A program made the translations under genes and the position numbers. The notes beneath the pieces are model-generated. The model was not told where the DNA came from, searched no databases, and worked only from the letters and a program-made list of their open reading frames with translations. 64,000 bases of DNA from Blautia sp. (GTDB taxonomy: Bacteria; Bacillota; Clostridia; Lachnospirales; Lachnospiraceae). Shown piece after piece: positions 52,548 through 62,245 of the stretch. Numbering within the stretch: the stretch's first letter is position 1; every line of letters begins with the position of its first letter. The stretch spans positions 165,664-229,663 of the forward strand of contig JAPFCU010000079.1 in NCBI GenBank assembly GCA_026169535.1, given 5' to 3'.

Positions 52548-53924
52548 ATGAAAATACCCAGGATACTTCTGGCGGCAGGAGCCAGCGGAAGCGGTAAGAC
52601 GCTGATTACCTGCGGACTTCTCCAGGCACTGGTCGGCAGAGGCTTAAAAACAGCCTCTTTCAAGTGTGGACCGGATTACATTGACCCTATGTTCCACAGC
52701 AGAGTGATCGGTACAAGATCCGGAAATCTGGATACTTTTTTTACTTCGGAAAATATCACAAGGGGAATTTTTCAGAAAAATGCCGTTGGCTGTGACATCT
52801 CTGTGATGGAGGGAGTCATGGGATTTTATGACGGCGTTGGAGGAACAACTACACGGGCAAGTGCATATGACCTTGCCAGAGTGACCGATACGCCGGTGAT
52901 CCTTATTGTAAACAGTAAGGGGATGAGTGTTTCGCTGTCAGCTTACATCAAAGGTTTTCTGGAATATAAAAAAGACAGTCATATCAAAGGCGTGATCTTT
53001 AATCAGATGTCTCCCATGTTGTATCCCAGAATGAAGGAACTGGTGGAGAGAGAACTGGGAATCGCAGTGCTGGGGTATGTGCCCCGGGTGGAAGACTGCG
53101 TGATCGAAAGCCGCCATCTGGGGCTGGTCCTTCCTCATGAGATCCCGGAGCTGAAGAATCGTCTTCAGAAGCTTGCGGAAATTCTGGAGAAAACACTGGA
53201 TATAGACGGAATCCAAATGCTGGCAGACAGCGCACCGGATATGGATGAAGTTTCGATAAAACCGGAGTTTACTCTGGAGGAACCGGTACGGATCGGAGTG
53301 GCCGAGGATGAGGCATTCTGCTTCTTTTATGAAGATAATTTCAGGATCCTCAGAGAAATGGGAGCAGAGCTTGTGCCCTTTTCGCCCATTCATGACAGAC
53401 ATCTTCCGGAGGAAGTGGATGGCATTCTTCTTTATGGAGGCTATCCGGAGCTGAACGGCCCGGAACTGGAAAAAAACAGTTCTGTGAAAGAAGAAATCCG
53501 ACAAAGGATCAGATCCGGGCTTCCCTGCATGGCGGAGTGCGGCGGTTTTATGTATCTTCATGAGGAAATGGAGGATATGGACGGGAAGATCCGTCATATG
53601 GCAGGCGTGATTCCGGGAAAAGTATACCGGACACCCAGACTTTCCAGATTTGGCTATATTTCTCTTCAGCAGAAAAAAACAGTTCTGGGAGAAAAGAATC
53701 TGGGAGAGATTCCCGCTCATGAATTTCATTATTTTGATTCGCAAAACTGCGGCGGAGATTTTTATGCACAGAAGCCGGAAAGCACCAGAGGATGGGGGTG
53801 TATTCATGGAACGGACACTCTTTTTGCAGGCTTCCCGCATCTGTATTACTATGGAAATCCCCGAATACCGGAGGCGTTTCTAAAAAAATGTCTTGAATAT
53901 AAAAAACAAAGACACAGGATATAG
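52548..53924 (+). CDS. cbiA: Cobyrinate a,c-diamide synthase CbiA
   Basis: A 458-residue glutamine amidotransferase that amidates the a and c side chains. The P-loop is AGASGSGKTLITCGLLQ, SFKCGPDYIDPMFH follows, and the glutaminase cysteine lies in MAECGGFMYL. AAAGGAGGA precedes the ATG, 15 bp after the cbiJET fusion. Confidence 0.94.
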   Translation: MKIPRILLAAGASGSGKTLITCGLLQALVGRGLKTASFKCGPDYIDPMFHSRVIGTRSGNLDTFFTSENITRGIFQKNAVGCDISVMEGVMGFYDGVGGTTTRASAYDLARVTDTPVILIVNSKGMSVSLSAYIKGFLEYKKDSHIKGVIFNQMSPMLYPRMKELVERELGIAVLGYVPRVEDCVIESRHLGLVLPHEIPELKNRLQKLAEILEKTLDIDGIQMLADSAPDMDEVSIKPEFTLEEPVRIGVAEDEAFCFFYEDNFRILREMGAELVPFSPIHDRHLPEEVDGILLYGGYPELNGPELEKNSSVKEEIRQRIRSGLPCMAECGGFMYLHEEMEDMDGKIRHMAGVIPGKVYRTPRLSRFGYISLQQKKTVLGEKNLGEIPAHEFHYFDSQNCGGDFYAQKPESTRGWGCIHGTDTLFAGFPHLYYYGNPRIPEAFLKKCLEYKKQRHRI

Positions 53925-53961
53925 AATTTTACTGTAGACACTGTGTCAGGAAGAGGAAATT

Positions 53962-54930
53962 TTGCTTTATCATACCATTGCCCTGGCAGCAGGGTACTTA
54001 CTGGATCTTTTGATCGGAGATCCTAGATGGCTGTATCATCCGGTATGCCTGATCGGGAATCTGATCACATTGCTTGAAAAAGGAATCAGGAAAATTTTTC
54101 CGAAAACGGAAAAAGGAGAATTATTCGGAGGGTTCCTGGAAGTTATTCTGGTGTGTCTTATTTCTCTGGGGGTTCCCTGTGCGGTTTTATCTACGCTGTA
54201 CCGGTATATGCCTCTGGCAGGGCTTGTACTGGAAACCTTCTGGTGTTATCAGCTTCTTGCTACAAAATCCTTAAAGGATGAAAGCATGAAGGTATATGAC
54301 CGTCTGAAAAACGGTACCATTGAGGAAGCTCGCTATGCGGTTTCTATGATTGTAGGGCGGGATACATCAGAGCTTACAGAGGAAGGCGTAACCAAGGCTG
54401 CAGTGGAAACTGTGGCGGAAAATAGTTCCGACGGAGTGATCGCACCTATGCTTTATATGGCATTGGGAGGTGCTCCTTTAATGTTTCTTTATAAAGGGAT
54501 CAATACCATGGATTCCATGCTGGGCTACAAAAATGACAGATATCTGTATTTTGGCCGCTGTGCAGCAAAGCTGGATGATCTTGCCAATTATATCCCTGCA
54601 AGGATTTCAGGATGGCTGATGGTAGCCGCTGCGTTTTTGACTGGAATGGATGGAAAAAATGCAGCAAAAATTTATAAAAGAGACAGAAGGAATCATGCAA
54701 GTCCCAACTCTGCTCAGACGGAGGCGGCAGTGGCAGGTGCCTTAAGAGTACAGCTTGCGGGAAATGCATATTATTTTGGAAAATTATATGAAAAGCCAAC
54801 AATCGGAGATAAGCTTCGGGAAGTGGAGCCGGAGGATATCAGACGTGCCAACCGGCTTTTGTACGGGGCTTCTGTACTCAGTGTGCTCCTTTGCCTTGGA
54901 GGAAGACTTCTGGTACAGTTTCTGGTGTAG
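53962..54930 (+). CDS. cbiB: Adenosylcobinamide-phosphate synthase CbiB
   Basis: A 322-residue membrane protein that attaches aminopropanol phosphate to the corrin ring. Typical stretches are LLIGDPRWLYHPVCLIG, VAENSSDGVIAPMLYMALGG, and NHASPNSAQTEAAVAGAL. The start is a TTG at 53962, 6 nt after GAGG. It lies 38 bp after cbiA, and cobD, which supplies the aminopropanol phosphate, follows. Confidence 0.93.
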   Translation: MLYHTIALAAGYLLDLLIGDPRWLYHPVCLIGNLITLLEKGIRKIFPKTEKGELFGGFLEVILVCLISLGVPCAVLSTLYRYMPLAGLVLETFWCYQLLATKSLKDESMKVYDRLKNGTIEEARYAVSMIVGRDTSELTEEGVTKAAVETVAENSSDGVIAPMLYMALGGAPLMFLYKGINTMDSMLGYKNDRYLYFGRCAAKLDDLANYIPARISGWLMVAAAFLTGMDGKNAAKIYKRDRRNHASPNSAQTEAAVAGALRVQLAGNAYYFGKLYEKPTIGDKLREVEPEDIRRANRLLYGASVLSVLLCLGGRLLVQFLV

Positions 54931-54994
54931 TGTTTTTTATCAAAAAAGGAAGAAGCATCGGTATTTCATGATGTGACAATACAGGAGAAAGACA

Positions 54995-56041
54995 ATGAAC
55001 AAACATATACATGGAGGAAATATTTATACTTATCGGGACTGCCTTGATTTTTCCGCCAATTGTAACCCTTTAGGAACACCGGAAAGTATAAAAGAAGCGG
55101 TCCGGGGCAGTCTGGAGCATCTGGGAGATTATCCTCAGGTTGGCTATGCTCCTCTGAAAGAGGCTCTGGGAGAATATGAGGATATGGATCCGGAGAATAT
55201 CATCTGCGGAAACGGAGCAGCAGAATTGATTTTTTCTCTTTGTCAGGCAGTACGTCCGAAAAGGGCGCTGATCCCGATCCCAACTTTTGCAGAATATGAA
55301 CAGGCTCTTGCAAGTGTTGGATGCGAAGTAGAGCATGTGCTCCTTCGGGAAGAGGACGCTTTTCAGATGCAGGAAAGCTTTATTGACTGGCTTCACAGAG
55401 ACCTGGACATGGTATTTCTGTGTAATCCCAATAATCCCACAGGTATCCTTACAGACAGGGAGTTTCTGTTCCGTGTGCTGCGCAACTGCCGGGAACTGGG
55501 TATCCTGCTTGTTGTAGATGAATGTTTCCTCGACTTTATCAAAGAGCCGGGAAAATATTCTCTGAAGGCACAGCTTCCAAGATATCACAATCTTTTTATC
55601 CTGAAAGCGTTTACCAAGCGTTACGCGATGGCAGGTGTCCGTCTGGGATATGGACTCACCGAAAACAGAGAGCTTCTGGAAAAAATGGCCCAGGTGACCC
55701 AGCCCTGGAATATTTCTGTTATGGCGCAGGCGGCAGGGATTGCGGCTTTGAAGGAATGTTCGTATGTGGAACAGGGACGGAAGCTGGTTTTTGAAGAAGC
55801 TGTGTACCTGAAAGAAGGGCTGAAGGAACTGGGATTCCATATCTATCCTTCTGAGGCGAATTATATCTTTTTTCGGGGAGAGCCGGGGCTTTTTGAAAAA
55901 GGAATCCAAAATGGTGTGATCCTTCGTGACTGCAGCAACTATCCGGGACTGTCTGATGGTTATTACCGGATTGCAGTACGCACACGGGCAGAAAATGAAA
56001 AGCTTCTGGAAGCATTGAGAAATTGTCTGGAGGAAAACTGA
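54995..56041 (+). CDS. cobD: Threonine-phosphate decarboxylase (PLP enzyme) CobD
   Basis: A 348-residue aminotransferase-fold PLP enzyme. It makes (R)-1-amino-2-propanol phosphate from threonine phosphate for CbiB. It starts with [20 protein letters not shown], has [12 protein letters not shown] and carries the PLP lysine in [12 protein letters not shown]. The operon context separates it from histidinol-phosphate aminotransferase. Its stop lies 2 bp before cbiP. Confidence 0.92.
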   Translation: MNKHIHGGNIYTYRDCLDFSANCNPLGTPESIKEAVRGSLEHLGDYPQVGYAPLKEALGEYEDMDPENIICGNGAAELIFSLCQAVRPKRALIPIPTFAEYEQALASVGCEVEHVLLREEDAFQMQESFIDWLHRDLDMVFLCNPNNPTGILTDREFLFRVLRNCRELGILLVVDECFLDFIKEPGKYSLKAQLPRYHNLFILKAFTKRYAMAGVRLGYGLTENRELLEKMAQVTQPWNISVMAQAAGIAALKECSYVEQGRKLVFEEAVYLKEGLKELGFHIYPSEANYIFFRGEPGLFEKGIQNGVILRDCSNYPGLSDGYYRIAVRTRAENEKLLEALRNCLEEN

Positions 56042-56043
56042 AT

Positions 56044-57573
56044 ATGGCTAAAGCAATCATGGTACAGGGAACCATGTCAAATGCAGGAAAAAGTCTTCTT
56101 GCAGCAGGATTATGCCGCATTTTTAAGCAGGACGGCTACCGTGTGGCTCCCTTTAAATCACAGAACATGGCTCTGAATTCCTTTATCACAGAGGAAGGGC
56201 TGGAAATGGGACGGGCACAGGTAATGCAGGCAGAGGCGGCAGGAATCGCTCCTTCTGTGCTGATGAATCCGATCCTCCTGAAGCCTACTAATGATGTAGG
56301 TTCTCAGGTGATCGTAAACGGAGAAGTCCTGGGTACAATGAGCGCCAGAGATTATTTTAAGTATAAGAAAAAATTAGTGCCGGATGTAATGAAAGCTTAT
56401 AATGCACTTGCATCCGAAAACGATATTATTGTTATTGAGGGAGCCGGAAGTCCTGCAGAGATCAATCTGAAAACAGAGGATATCGTAAACATGGGTATGG
56501 CAAAAATGGCCGCCGCTCCGGTTCTTCTGGTAGGAGATATTGACAGAGGCGGAGTGTTTGCCCAGCTTTATGGTACGGTAGAGCTTCTGGAGCCGGATGA
56601 AAGAGATATGGTCAAAGGGCTTATCATCAATAAATTCCGCGGGGATAAGACCATTCTGGATCCCGGTGTGGAAATGCTGGAGGAGAAGTGCCGCATTCCG
56701 GTGGTTGGTGTGGCTCCTTATCTGGATATCCAGATGGAAGATGAAGACAGTCTGACAGACCGGTTTGACAGAGACCAGGAGATCGGACTGATCGATATTG
56801 CTGTGATCCGTGTACCGAGAATCTCAAATTTTACAGATTTTAATCCGTTTGAAAGTATTCCGGGAGTATCTCTTCGTTATGTAAAACATCCGGCGGAGCT
56901 GAAGAATCCGGATGTGATCATGCTTCCGGGTACCAAAAATACCATGGAGGATCTTCAGTGGCTTCGAGAGAGCGGCATGGAGGCTCTGATTCTGAAGGCT
57001 GCCGCCAGAGGAACCTTTGTGTTTGGCATCTGCGGAGGGTATCAGATGCTGGGAGAATCTTTAAGTGATCCCCACGGGGTGGAAGCCGGCGGTACCATGA
57101 GAGGCATGGGGCTTCTTCCTATGGATACGGTTTTTGCGGAGAAAAAAACACGGACACAGGTTACCGGCAGGTATCTGGAAATCCAGGGGGGATATCAGCC
57201 GTTAAGCGGTGTGGAGTTTACCGGTTACGAAATCCACATGGGAGAAAGCACCTGGAAATCCGGCGCTCATGCTAGTACCTGGACCCGTGATGGAGTCAGC
57301 GGACAGGAAAAAACGGAAGGGACTGTTTTTGAAAACATCTGCGGCACCTATGTACATGGAATTTTTGATAAAGAAGAATCTGCCCTTGCTTTGATCCGTG
57401 CAGTGGGAGAGAAAAAAGGAATTGATGTTTCTCAGATGGAAGGTGTGGATTTTGCTTCCTTTAAGGAAACACAGTATGATATTCTGGCAGCGGAGCTGAG
57501 AAAACATCTGGATATGAAAAAGATTTATCAGATTCTGGAAGAAGGCATTGGAGGGACAGAAAATGAAGGTTGA
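56044..57573 (+). CDS. cobQ: Cobyric acid synthase CbiP/CobQ
   Basis: A 509-residue amidotransferase that amidates the b, d, e and g side chains. The N-terminus is [20 protein letters not shown] (P-loop), then [13 protein letters not shown], with the glutaminase cysteine in [11 protein letters not shown] and a late YVHGIFD. The ATG at 56044 has GGAGG upstream; an earlier in-frame TTG overlaps cobD. It overlaps cbiC by 11 bp. Confidence 0.95.
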   Translation: MAKAIMVQGTMSNAGKSLLAAGLCRIFKQDGYRVAPFKSQNMALNSFITEEGLEMGRAQVMQAEAAGIAPSVLMNPILLKPTNDVGSQVIVNGEVLGTMSARDYFKYKKKLVPDVMKAYNALASENDIIVIEGAGSPAEINLKTEDIVNMGMAKMAAAPVLLVGDIDRGGVFAQLYGTVELLEPDERDMVKGLIINKFRGDKTILDPGVEMLEEKCRIPVVGVAPYLDIQMEDEDSLTDRFDRDQEIGLIDIAVIRVPRISNFTDFNPFESIPGVSLRYVKHPAELKNPDVIMLPGTKNTMEDLQWLRESGMEALILKAAARGTFVFGICGGYQMLGESLSDPHGVEAGGTMRGMGLLPMDTVFAEKKTRTQVTGRYLEIQGGYQPLSGVEFTGYEIHMGESTWKSGAHASTWTRDGVSGQEKTEGTVFENICGTYVHGIFDKEESALALIRAVGEKKGIDVSQMEGVDFASFKETQYDILAAELRKHLDMKKIYQILEEGIGGTENEG

Positions 57574-58204
57574 ACTTGAAAACGTAAAACCAATGGATAT
57601 CGAAAAAAGAAGTTTTGAGATCATTACCGAAGAACTGGGTGAAAAAAAACTAATTCCGGGAACAGAGCTTGTGGTAAAACGATGCATCCATACCAGTGCG
57701 GATTTTGACTATGCGGACAATTTGTGTTTTTCTCCGGATGTGATCGAAAAAGCGCTGGAAGCAATACGGAACGGGGCATGTATTGTGACCGATACTCAGA
57801 TGGCAAAATCCGGTATCAATAAGAAGGCGCTTGCCCGCTATGGAGGAGAAGTTTATTGCTTTATGTCTGATGAGGATGTAGCGGAAACAGCAAAGAAAAA
57901 TGGGACTACAAGAGCTACAGCCAGCATGGACAAGGCGGCTTCCCTTAATAAAAAGCTGATTTTTGCCATTGGAAATGCACCTACTGCTCTGGTTCGCCTT
58001 TATGAACTGATCCAGGAAGGCAGACTGGATCCGGAGCTGATCATCGGTGTTCCGGTAGGATTTGTTAATGTAGTCCAGTCCAAGGAGCTGATCATGGAAT
58101 CCGGGGCCCCTTATATTGTGGCAAAGGGCCGCAAAGGAGGCAGCAATATTGCTGCCTGCATCTGTAACGCTCTTTTATATATGATCGACAACCGGAGAGA
58201 CTGA
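57563..58204 (+). CDS. cbiC: Cobalt-precorrin-8 methylmutase CbiC
   Basis: A 213-residue enzyme that moves the methyl group from C11 to C12 to give cobyrinate. Characteristic stretches are [17 protein letters not shown] (catalytic histidine), [13 protein letters not shown], and [20 protein letters not shown] lies before the ATG at 57563. It is the last gene of the operon; its 3' end overlaps the convergent MocR gene by 30 bp. Confidence 0.94.
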   Translation: MKVELENVKPMDIEKRSFEIITEELGEKKLIPGTELVVKRCIHTSADFDYADNLCFSPDVIEKALEAIRNGACIVTDTQMAKSGINKKALARYGGEVYCFMSDEDVAETAKKNGTTRATASMDKAASLNKKLIFAIGNAPTALVRLYELIQEGRLDPELIIGVPVGFVNVVQSKELIMESGAPYIVAKGRKGGSNIAACICNALLYMIDNRRD

Positions 58205-59557
58205 GATCACTTCTTTCAGAAGCTCACATGCCGGCTGAAAATCTGAAGCAGGGAGAGAGGAGCAGGAAAGAAGTATGGTGACACTTTCTGTATCCTCCCG
58301 GAGTATCTTCAGGCGCAGGCCACGGGTCCGCGCCTTTTTTTTCAGATTTTCACCTGAATCCTTCCAGGGAAGAGTGAGTGCCAGGCTGGTACCGGCGGCT
58401 CCAATCTGAATTTTGGATGTTTCTCCAAAGGCTTCTCGTACAACTGTCAGGAGTTCTTTCAGTTTGGCGGAATAAAGTCGTTTCAGCCGGCGGGTCTGGG
58501 CGGAAAGATGTCCGTCCCGGATAAACTGACAAAGGGCAATCTGTTCTGCCTTGGAGGCGGTCTGGTTATAGAAAGCGCCTTTGGCATGATACCTTTCTGT
58601 CAGTTCAGGTGGCAGGATCATAAAACTGATTCGGATAGAAGGAAGAAGCAGTCTGGAAAAAGATCCCATATAAACCACTCCTCGTCCTCCCGCAAGACTG
58701 AAAAGGGAGGGAGTCGGTTTTTGAAGATAAACAAATTCATTTTCAAAATCATCTTCAATAATCAGACTGTTATTGGAAGCAGCATGGCGGATCAGTTCCA
58801 GACGTCTGGATACAGGCATGATATCCCCCCACTTTGTCATATGAGCGGGGGAAACATAAATCACATCACTGTCTTTATTTCGATATCGGATTTCAAATCC
58901 GAAATCAGAAAAGATGGTGCTTCCCTGTACAAAAGAGGGATTGGGAAAGGATACATTTTTTCTGTTTTTTACAAGAGGGCAGAGAATCTGCAGAAGGCTC
59001 TGCACACCGGCACCTATAACAATGTCATCCGGGGAACAGGTAATGTTTCTCCGCTGTCTTACATAGTCAGACAGAGTTTGACGGAAATCCGCTTCCCCCT
59101 GAGGTTCCCCATAAGAGAGCAGACGCTCGTTCTGACGCAGAGCGCTTTTCAGATACCTCTGCCAGAGATCGAAACGAAAGCTTTCTCTGTCTACGCCGGA
59201 GGAAGAAAGATCATACAGACAAGGTGGTTCTTCCGGCGCAGATATTTTTTTTTCTATATGATCCTGAAGAGCGATATCTGTGACATAGTAACCACTTTGA
59301 GCCTTGGAAACAATATATCCGTCGGCTGCAAGCTGGAGATATGCATTTTCTATGGTGGTGCGGCTTAATTGAAGCTCCTGGGCGCATTTTCGCAGGGATG
59401 GCATTCGGCTTCCGGGCTGAAGACGGTGAGCAAGAATCAGGTCGCGATAGTAATGACAGACCTGCATATACAGATGCTCTGGATGTTCGGAATCTGTTAT
59501 GGAAAAGAGAAAACTCTGGTTTTTTAATGATTTTTCTGAATCTGGCTGTGAGCGCAT
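58175..59557 (-). CDS. MocR/GntR family regulator with aminotransferase-like domain
   Basis: A 460-residue regulator. Residues about 28-95 form a GntR winged helix (PGSRMPSLRKCAQELQLSRT, then ENAYLQLAADGYI); the rest is a fold-type I aminotransferase-like domain. The aspartate region IIEDDFENEFVY is present. The position that normally holds the PLP lysine (SFSK pattern) reads GSFSRLLLPSIR, so the lysine is arginine. The ATG at 59557 fits an AAAGGA site; the frame extends upstream without family sequence. It is divergent from a pyridoxal kinase gene and probably controls it, as PdxR does. It overlaps cbiC by 30 bp at its 3' end. Confidence 0.85.
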   Translation of the reverse strand: MRSQPDSEKSLKNQSFLFSITDSEHPEHLYMQVCHYYRDLILAHRLQPGSRMPSLRKCAQELQLSRTTIENAYLQLAADGYIVSKAQSGYYVTDIALQDHIEKKISAPEEPPCLYDLSSSGVDRESFRFDLWQRYLKSALRQNERLLSYGEPQGEADFRQTLSDYVRQRRNITCSPDDIVIGAGVQSLLQILCPLVKNRKNVSFPNPSFVQGSTIFSDFGFEIRYRNKDSDVIYVSPAHMTKWGDIMPVSRRLELIRHAASNNSLIIEDDFENEFVYLQKPTPSLFSLAGGRGVVYMGSFSRLLLPSIRISFMILPPELTERYHAKGAFYNQTASKAEQIALCQFIRDGHLSAQTRRLKRLYSAKLKELLTVVREAFGETSKIQIGAAGTSLALTLPWKDSGENLKKKARTRGLRLKILREDTESVTILLSCSSLPASDFQPACELLKEVISVSPVVDHI

Positions 59558-59687
59558 TGGAGGATTTCCTTTCTTTTTTGGAGTAAACTGTCCCCTTAAA
59601 AATAGAAAAAACTGGTCGTTTTTTGAGATACATGATGATGCTATTCTATAGCATAGTATAAAAGAATGCAAGATGAGGAGAAATATT

Positions 59688-60545
59688 TTGAAAAAAATAG
59701 CAGTGATCAATGATCTTTCGGGAATAGGAAAATGCTCGCTGACAGCAGCTCTTCCGGTAATTTCCGTAATGGGAGTCCAGGCATGTCCTCTTCCAACGGC
59801 AATTTTGAGTGCACAGACAGGATTTGAAACATTTTATTATGACGATTATACAGAACATATGGAGGAGATCATGCTTTGCTGGAAGCAGATGGGATTCTGT
59901 CCGGACGGTATTTATACAGGATTTCTTTCAGGTGTGGCTCAGGCGGATAAAGTTCTGAGATTTATTGACATTTTCGGTCATAAGGGAGCGAGGATCTTGC
60001 TGGATCCGGTGTTGGGAGACAATGGAGCAGAATATCCTATTTACACAGAAGCTCTTTGTGAAAAAATGCGTGTTTTGGCAGAAAAAGCGTCAATCATCAC
60101 ACCGAACCTGACAGAAGCTCTTCTGCTTCTCTATGGAAAAGAAAAAATCTGTGAAATATGGAAGAAGATGTCTGGATTATCTCCAAAAGACTTTATGGAA
60201 GAGGTTCAGAAAACGGGAAAAAAACTGTCTGAAACCTTTGGTGTGGAGGCAGTGATCACAGGTATTGATCTTATTGAGGAAGAATCTGTTTCTATGGGAA
60301 ATCTGATTACAGATCATAGGGGATATACCTGGGTAAAAGTAAAAAAAGAGGGGGGCAGTTATTCTGGAACGGGAGATCTGTTTGCCTCTGTATTAAGTGC
60401 CGGGATGGTGAAAGGGACAGATATCGCACAATCTGTACAAAAAGCAGCAGATTTTATTTCAAAAGCTATTCATGATACTGTTCTGGAAGGAACTGACCGG
60501 AATGAAGGAGTATGCTTTGAAAAACATTTGGGAGAGTTATTATAA
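59688..60545 (+). CDS. Pyridoxal/pyridoxamine kinase (PdxK/PdxY-like)
   Basis: A 285-residue ribokinase-fold enzyme for vitamin B6 salvage. It has INDLSGIGKCSLTAALPV at the N-terminus, CPLPTAILSAQTGF and the anion-hole motif SGTGDLFASVLSA. The start is judged to be the TTG at 59688 because GAGGAG lies 7 nt upstream; the in-frame ATG at 59673 overlaps that site. The divergent MocR gene is the likely regulator. A HAD gene follows 19 bp later. Confidence 0.88.
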   Translation: MKKIAVINDLSGIGKCSLTAALPVISVMGVQACPLPTAILSAQTGFETFYYDDYTEHMEEIMLCWKQMGFCPDGIYTGFLSGVAQADKVLRFIDIFGHKGARILLDPVLGDNGAEYPIYTEALCEKMRVLAEKASIITPNLTEALLLLYGKEKICEIWKKMSGLSPKDFMEEVQKTGKKLSETFGVEAVITGIDLIEEESVSMGNLITDHRGYTWVKVKKEGGSYSGTGDLFASVLSAGMVKGTDIAQSVQKAADFISKAIHDTVLEGTDRNEGVCFEKHLGELL

Positions 60546-60564
60546 AAAGCGAGGTTGGAACAGT

Positions 60565-61428
60565 ATGGAACAAAAGAAGGAAAGATACATTATTGCAGTG
60601 GACATGGATGGAACACTTTTGAACAGCCAGGGAAAGATAACAAAAAGAACCGCGGATGTTTTACAGAGGCTTCTTGATGAAGGACATTATGTGGTTCCTG
60701 CCAGCGGCAGATCTCTGGGACTTCTTCCTTTGGCAGTGAGTGCACTGGAAGGAATTTCCTATGCGGTCCTGGAAAATGGAGCGGTTGTCTGGGATTGGAA
60801 AAATTCCTGTGTTCTGAAGCGTTTTCCCATGCCGGAGGGAGCAGCGGAACGTATTCTTGCAAGTGCGGAAACATATGTAAAAGCAGAAGAGGAAGAAATA
60901 CTTTATTTTGTGGAGTTTTTTGCAGAAGGGCAGGTATATGCGGACAAAGCCGATCTGGAAAGGTTTTCGGAAGTGGATATTCTGGGAAATTTTGCAGATT
61001 ATATGCTTTATGGACATACATATCTTGAAAATTTAATGGAACAAAAAGATCTTTTGAATCAGGCGGAGAAATTAAATCTGTTTTTTGCAGTTCCTAAACA
61101 TGGAGCAGCAGTTCGCAAAATATGGGATAATGATTTAGAAGTCAGCGTAACATCGTCTGTTCCTGGAAATGCTGAATTTAATGCCCGAGGTGTGGATAAA
61201 GGAAATGGACTTCTTCCTGTGATGGAAAAGCTTGGGATTGACAAAGAGCATGTGATTGCCATAGGCGACAGTGATAATGATCTGGAAATGCTGCAAATGG
61301 CTGGAATTTCAGTTGCAATGGGAAACGCTGCAGCCCATATAAAAGAAACAGCAGTTTATGTAACCGGGGATAATGATCATGACGGGGCAGCTGTATTTTT
61401 GGAAAAGTTTTTTTGTTTTGACAAATAG
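60565..61428 (+). CDS. Cof-type HAD-IIB family phosphatase
   Basis: A 287-residue haloacid-dehalogenase-fold phosphatase with a type IIB cap. Motif I is AVDMDGTLLNS, motif II is near PASGRS, and the C-terminal motif IV is IGDSDNDLEMLQMAG followed by VAMGNAA. Such enzymes dephosphorylate sugar phosphates, FMN or PLP. Its place right after a pyridoxal kinase would fit a B6 phosphatase, but that is only a guess. It is probably in the same operon. Confidence 0.88.
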   Translation: MEQKKERYIIAVDMDGTLLNSQGKITKRTADVLQRLLDEGHYVVPASGRSLGLLPLAVSALEGISYAVLENGAVVWDWKNSCVLKRFPMPEGAAERILASAETYVKAEEEEILYFVEFFAEGQVYADKADLERFSEVDILGNFADYMLYGHTYLENLMEQKDLLNQAEKLNLFFAVPKHGAAVRKIWDNDLEVSVTSSVPGNAEFNARGVDKGNGLLPVMEKLGIDKEHVIAIGDSDNDLEMLQMAGISVAMGNAAAHIKETAVYVTGDNDHDGAAVFLEKFFCFDK

Positions 61429-61434
61429 AACATA

Positions 61435-61504
61435 TAATAAAATCCTCCTGCGGGCAAAAACTTGTGAACACATGTCAAAATGTCAGCAGAAGGATTTTTT
61501 ATTA
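61435..61504. terminator. Bidirectional terminator between the HAD gene and the ABC permease
   Basis: TAATAAAATCCTCCTGC (61435-61451) pairs with GCAGAAGGATTTTTTATTA (61486-61504), with a loop of about 34 nt. It overlaps the stop codon of the convergent permease gene. Confidence 0.7.
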
Positions 61505-62233
61505 GAGATTTTTCTTTTTATAAATAAACCAGGAAGCGCCGGCAGTAAATATGGTAAGATAACCAATAAGAATACCGATGCCTGCAAAATTTGCGGATCC
61601 GCCGGCGGAAATACCGCGGATTATCTGACTTGTCTGAGAAAGAGGCAGCACGGCCACGAAGTCTCCCAGAATACCGGGGATTTTTTCTGTTGAAAAAAAG
61701 GTATTGCACAGATAAGCCATGGGCATGATGATGTAGTTTGAAAACCTTGGTACATCTGCGTGATTTTTGGCAAGGAAAGAAACCACTACACCAATAGCGG
61801 AAAAAACAGCTCCATTCAGGAACATGATAAAAAAAGACCAACCGTTAAAAATCAGTCCGGTTTCAATAGGAGCGGTAAGGATCAGGATGATCCCGCCTGC
61901 GTAAAGTCCTCGAAGGCTTCCGCCAATGATCTGTCCGGCAATAAACTGCCATAAAGGTGTCGGGGAGATCATAACCTGGTCAAAGGCTTTTTCGTAGAGG
62001 CGCTGAACGTTCAGATTCTGTGCAATGGCATTAAAACTTCCGTTCATGGTAGTTAAAGCCACAACACCGGGAATCAGGAAATTCAGATAAGGCTCTCCGT
62101 GAGACATGGTCTGAATTCCCATGCCAAAAACAACCAGATACATCAAGGGCGCAATCATGGCAGCCAGAGTGATCTTATAAAAATCTCTTCGAAATTCTAC
62201 CCATTTCTCCCATAAAATTGTAATAATACCCAT
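61502..62233 (-). CDS. ABC-2 type transporter permease
   Basis: A 243-residue ABC-2 membrane subunit with six predicted membrane helices and family stretches PLMYLVVFGMGIQ, LIPGVVALTTMNGSFNA and NYIIMPMAYLCNTFFS. With the ATPase gene 12 bp upstream it forms a likely exporter. The operon begins with cbiL, a corrin biosynthesis gene. The substrate is unknown. Confidence 0.88.
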   Translation of the reverse strand: MGIITILWEKWVEFRRDFYKITLAAMIAPLMYLVVFGMGIQTMSHGEPYLNFLIPGVVALTTMNGSFNAIAQNLNVQRLYEKAFDQVMISPTPLWQFIAGQIIGGSLRGLYAGGIILILTAPIETGLIFNGWSFFIMFLNGAVFSAIGVVVSFLAKNHADVPRFSNYIIMPMAYLCNTFFSTEKIPGILGDFVAVLPLSQTSQIIRGISAGGSANFAGIGILIGYLTIFTAGASWFIYKKKNL

Positions 62234-62245
62234 AGAAAACCTCCT

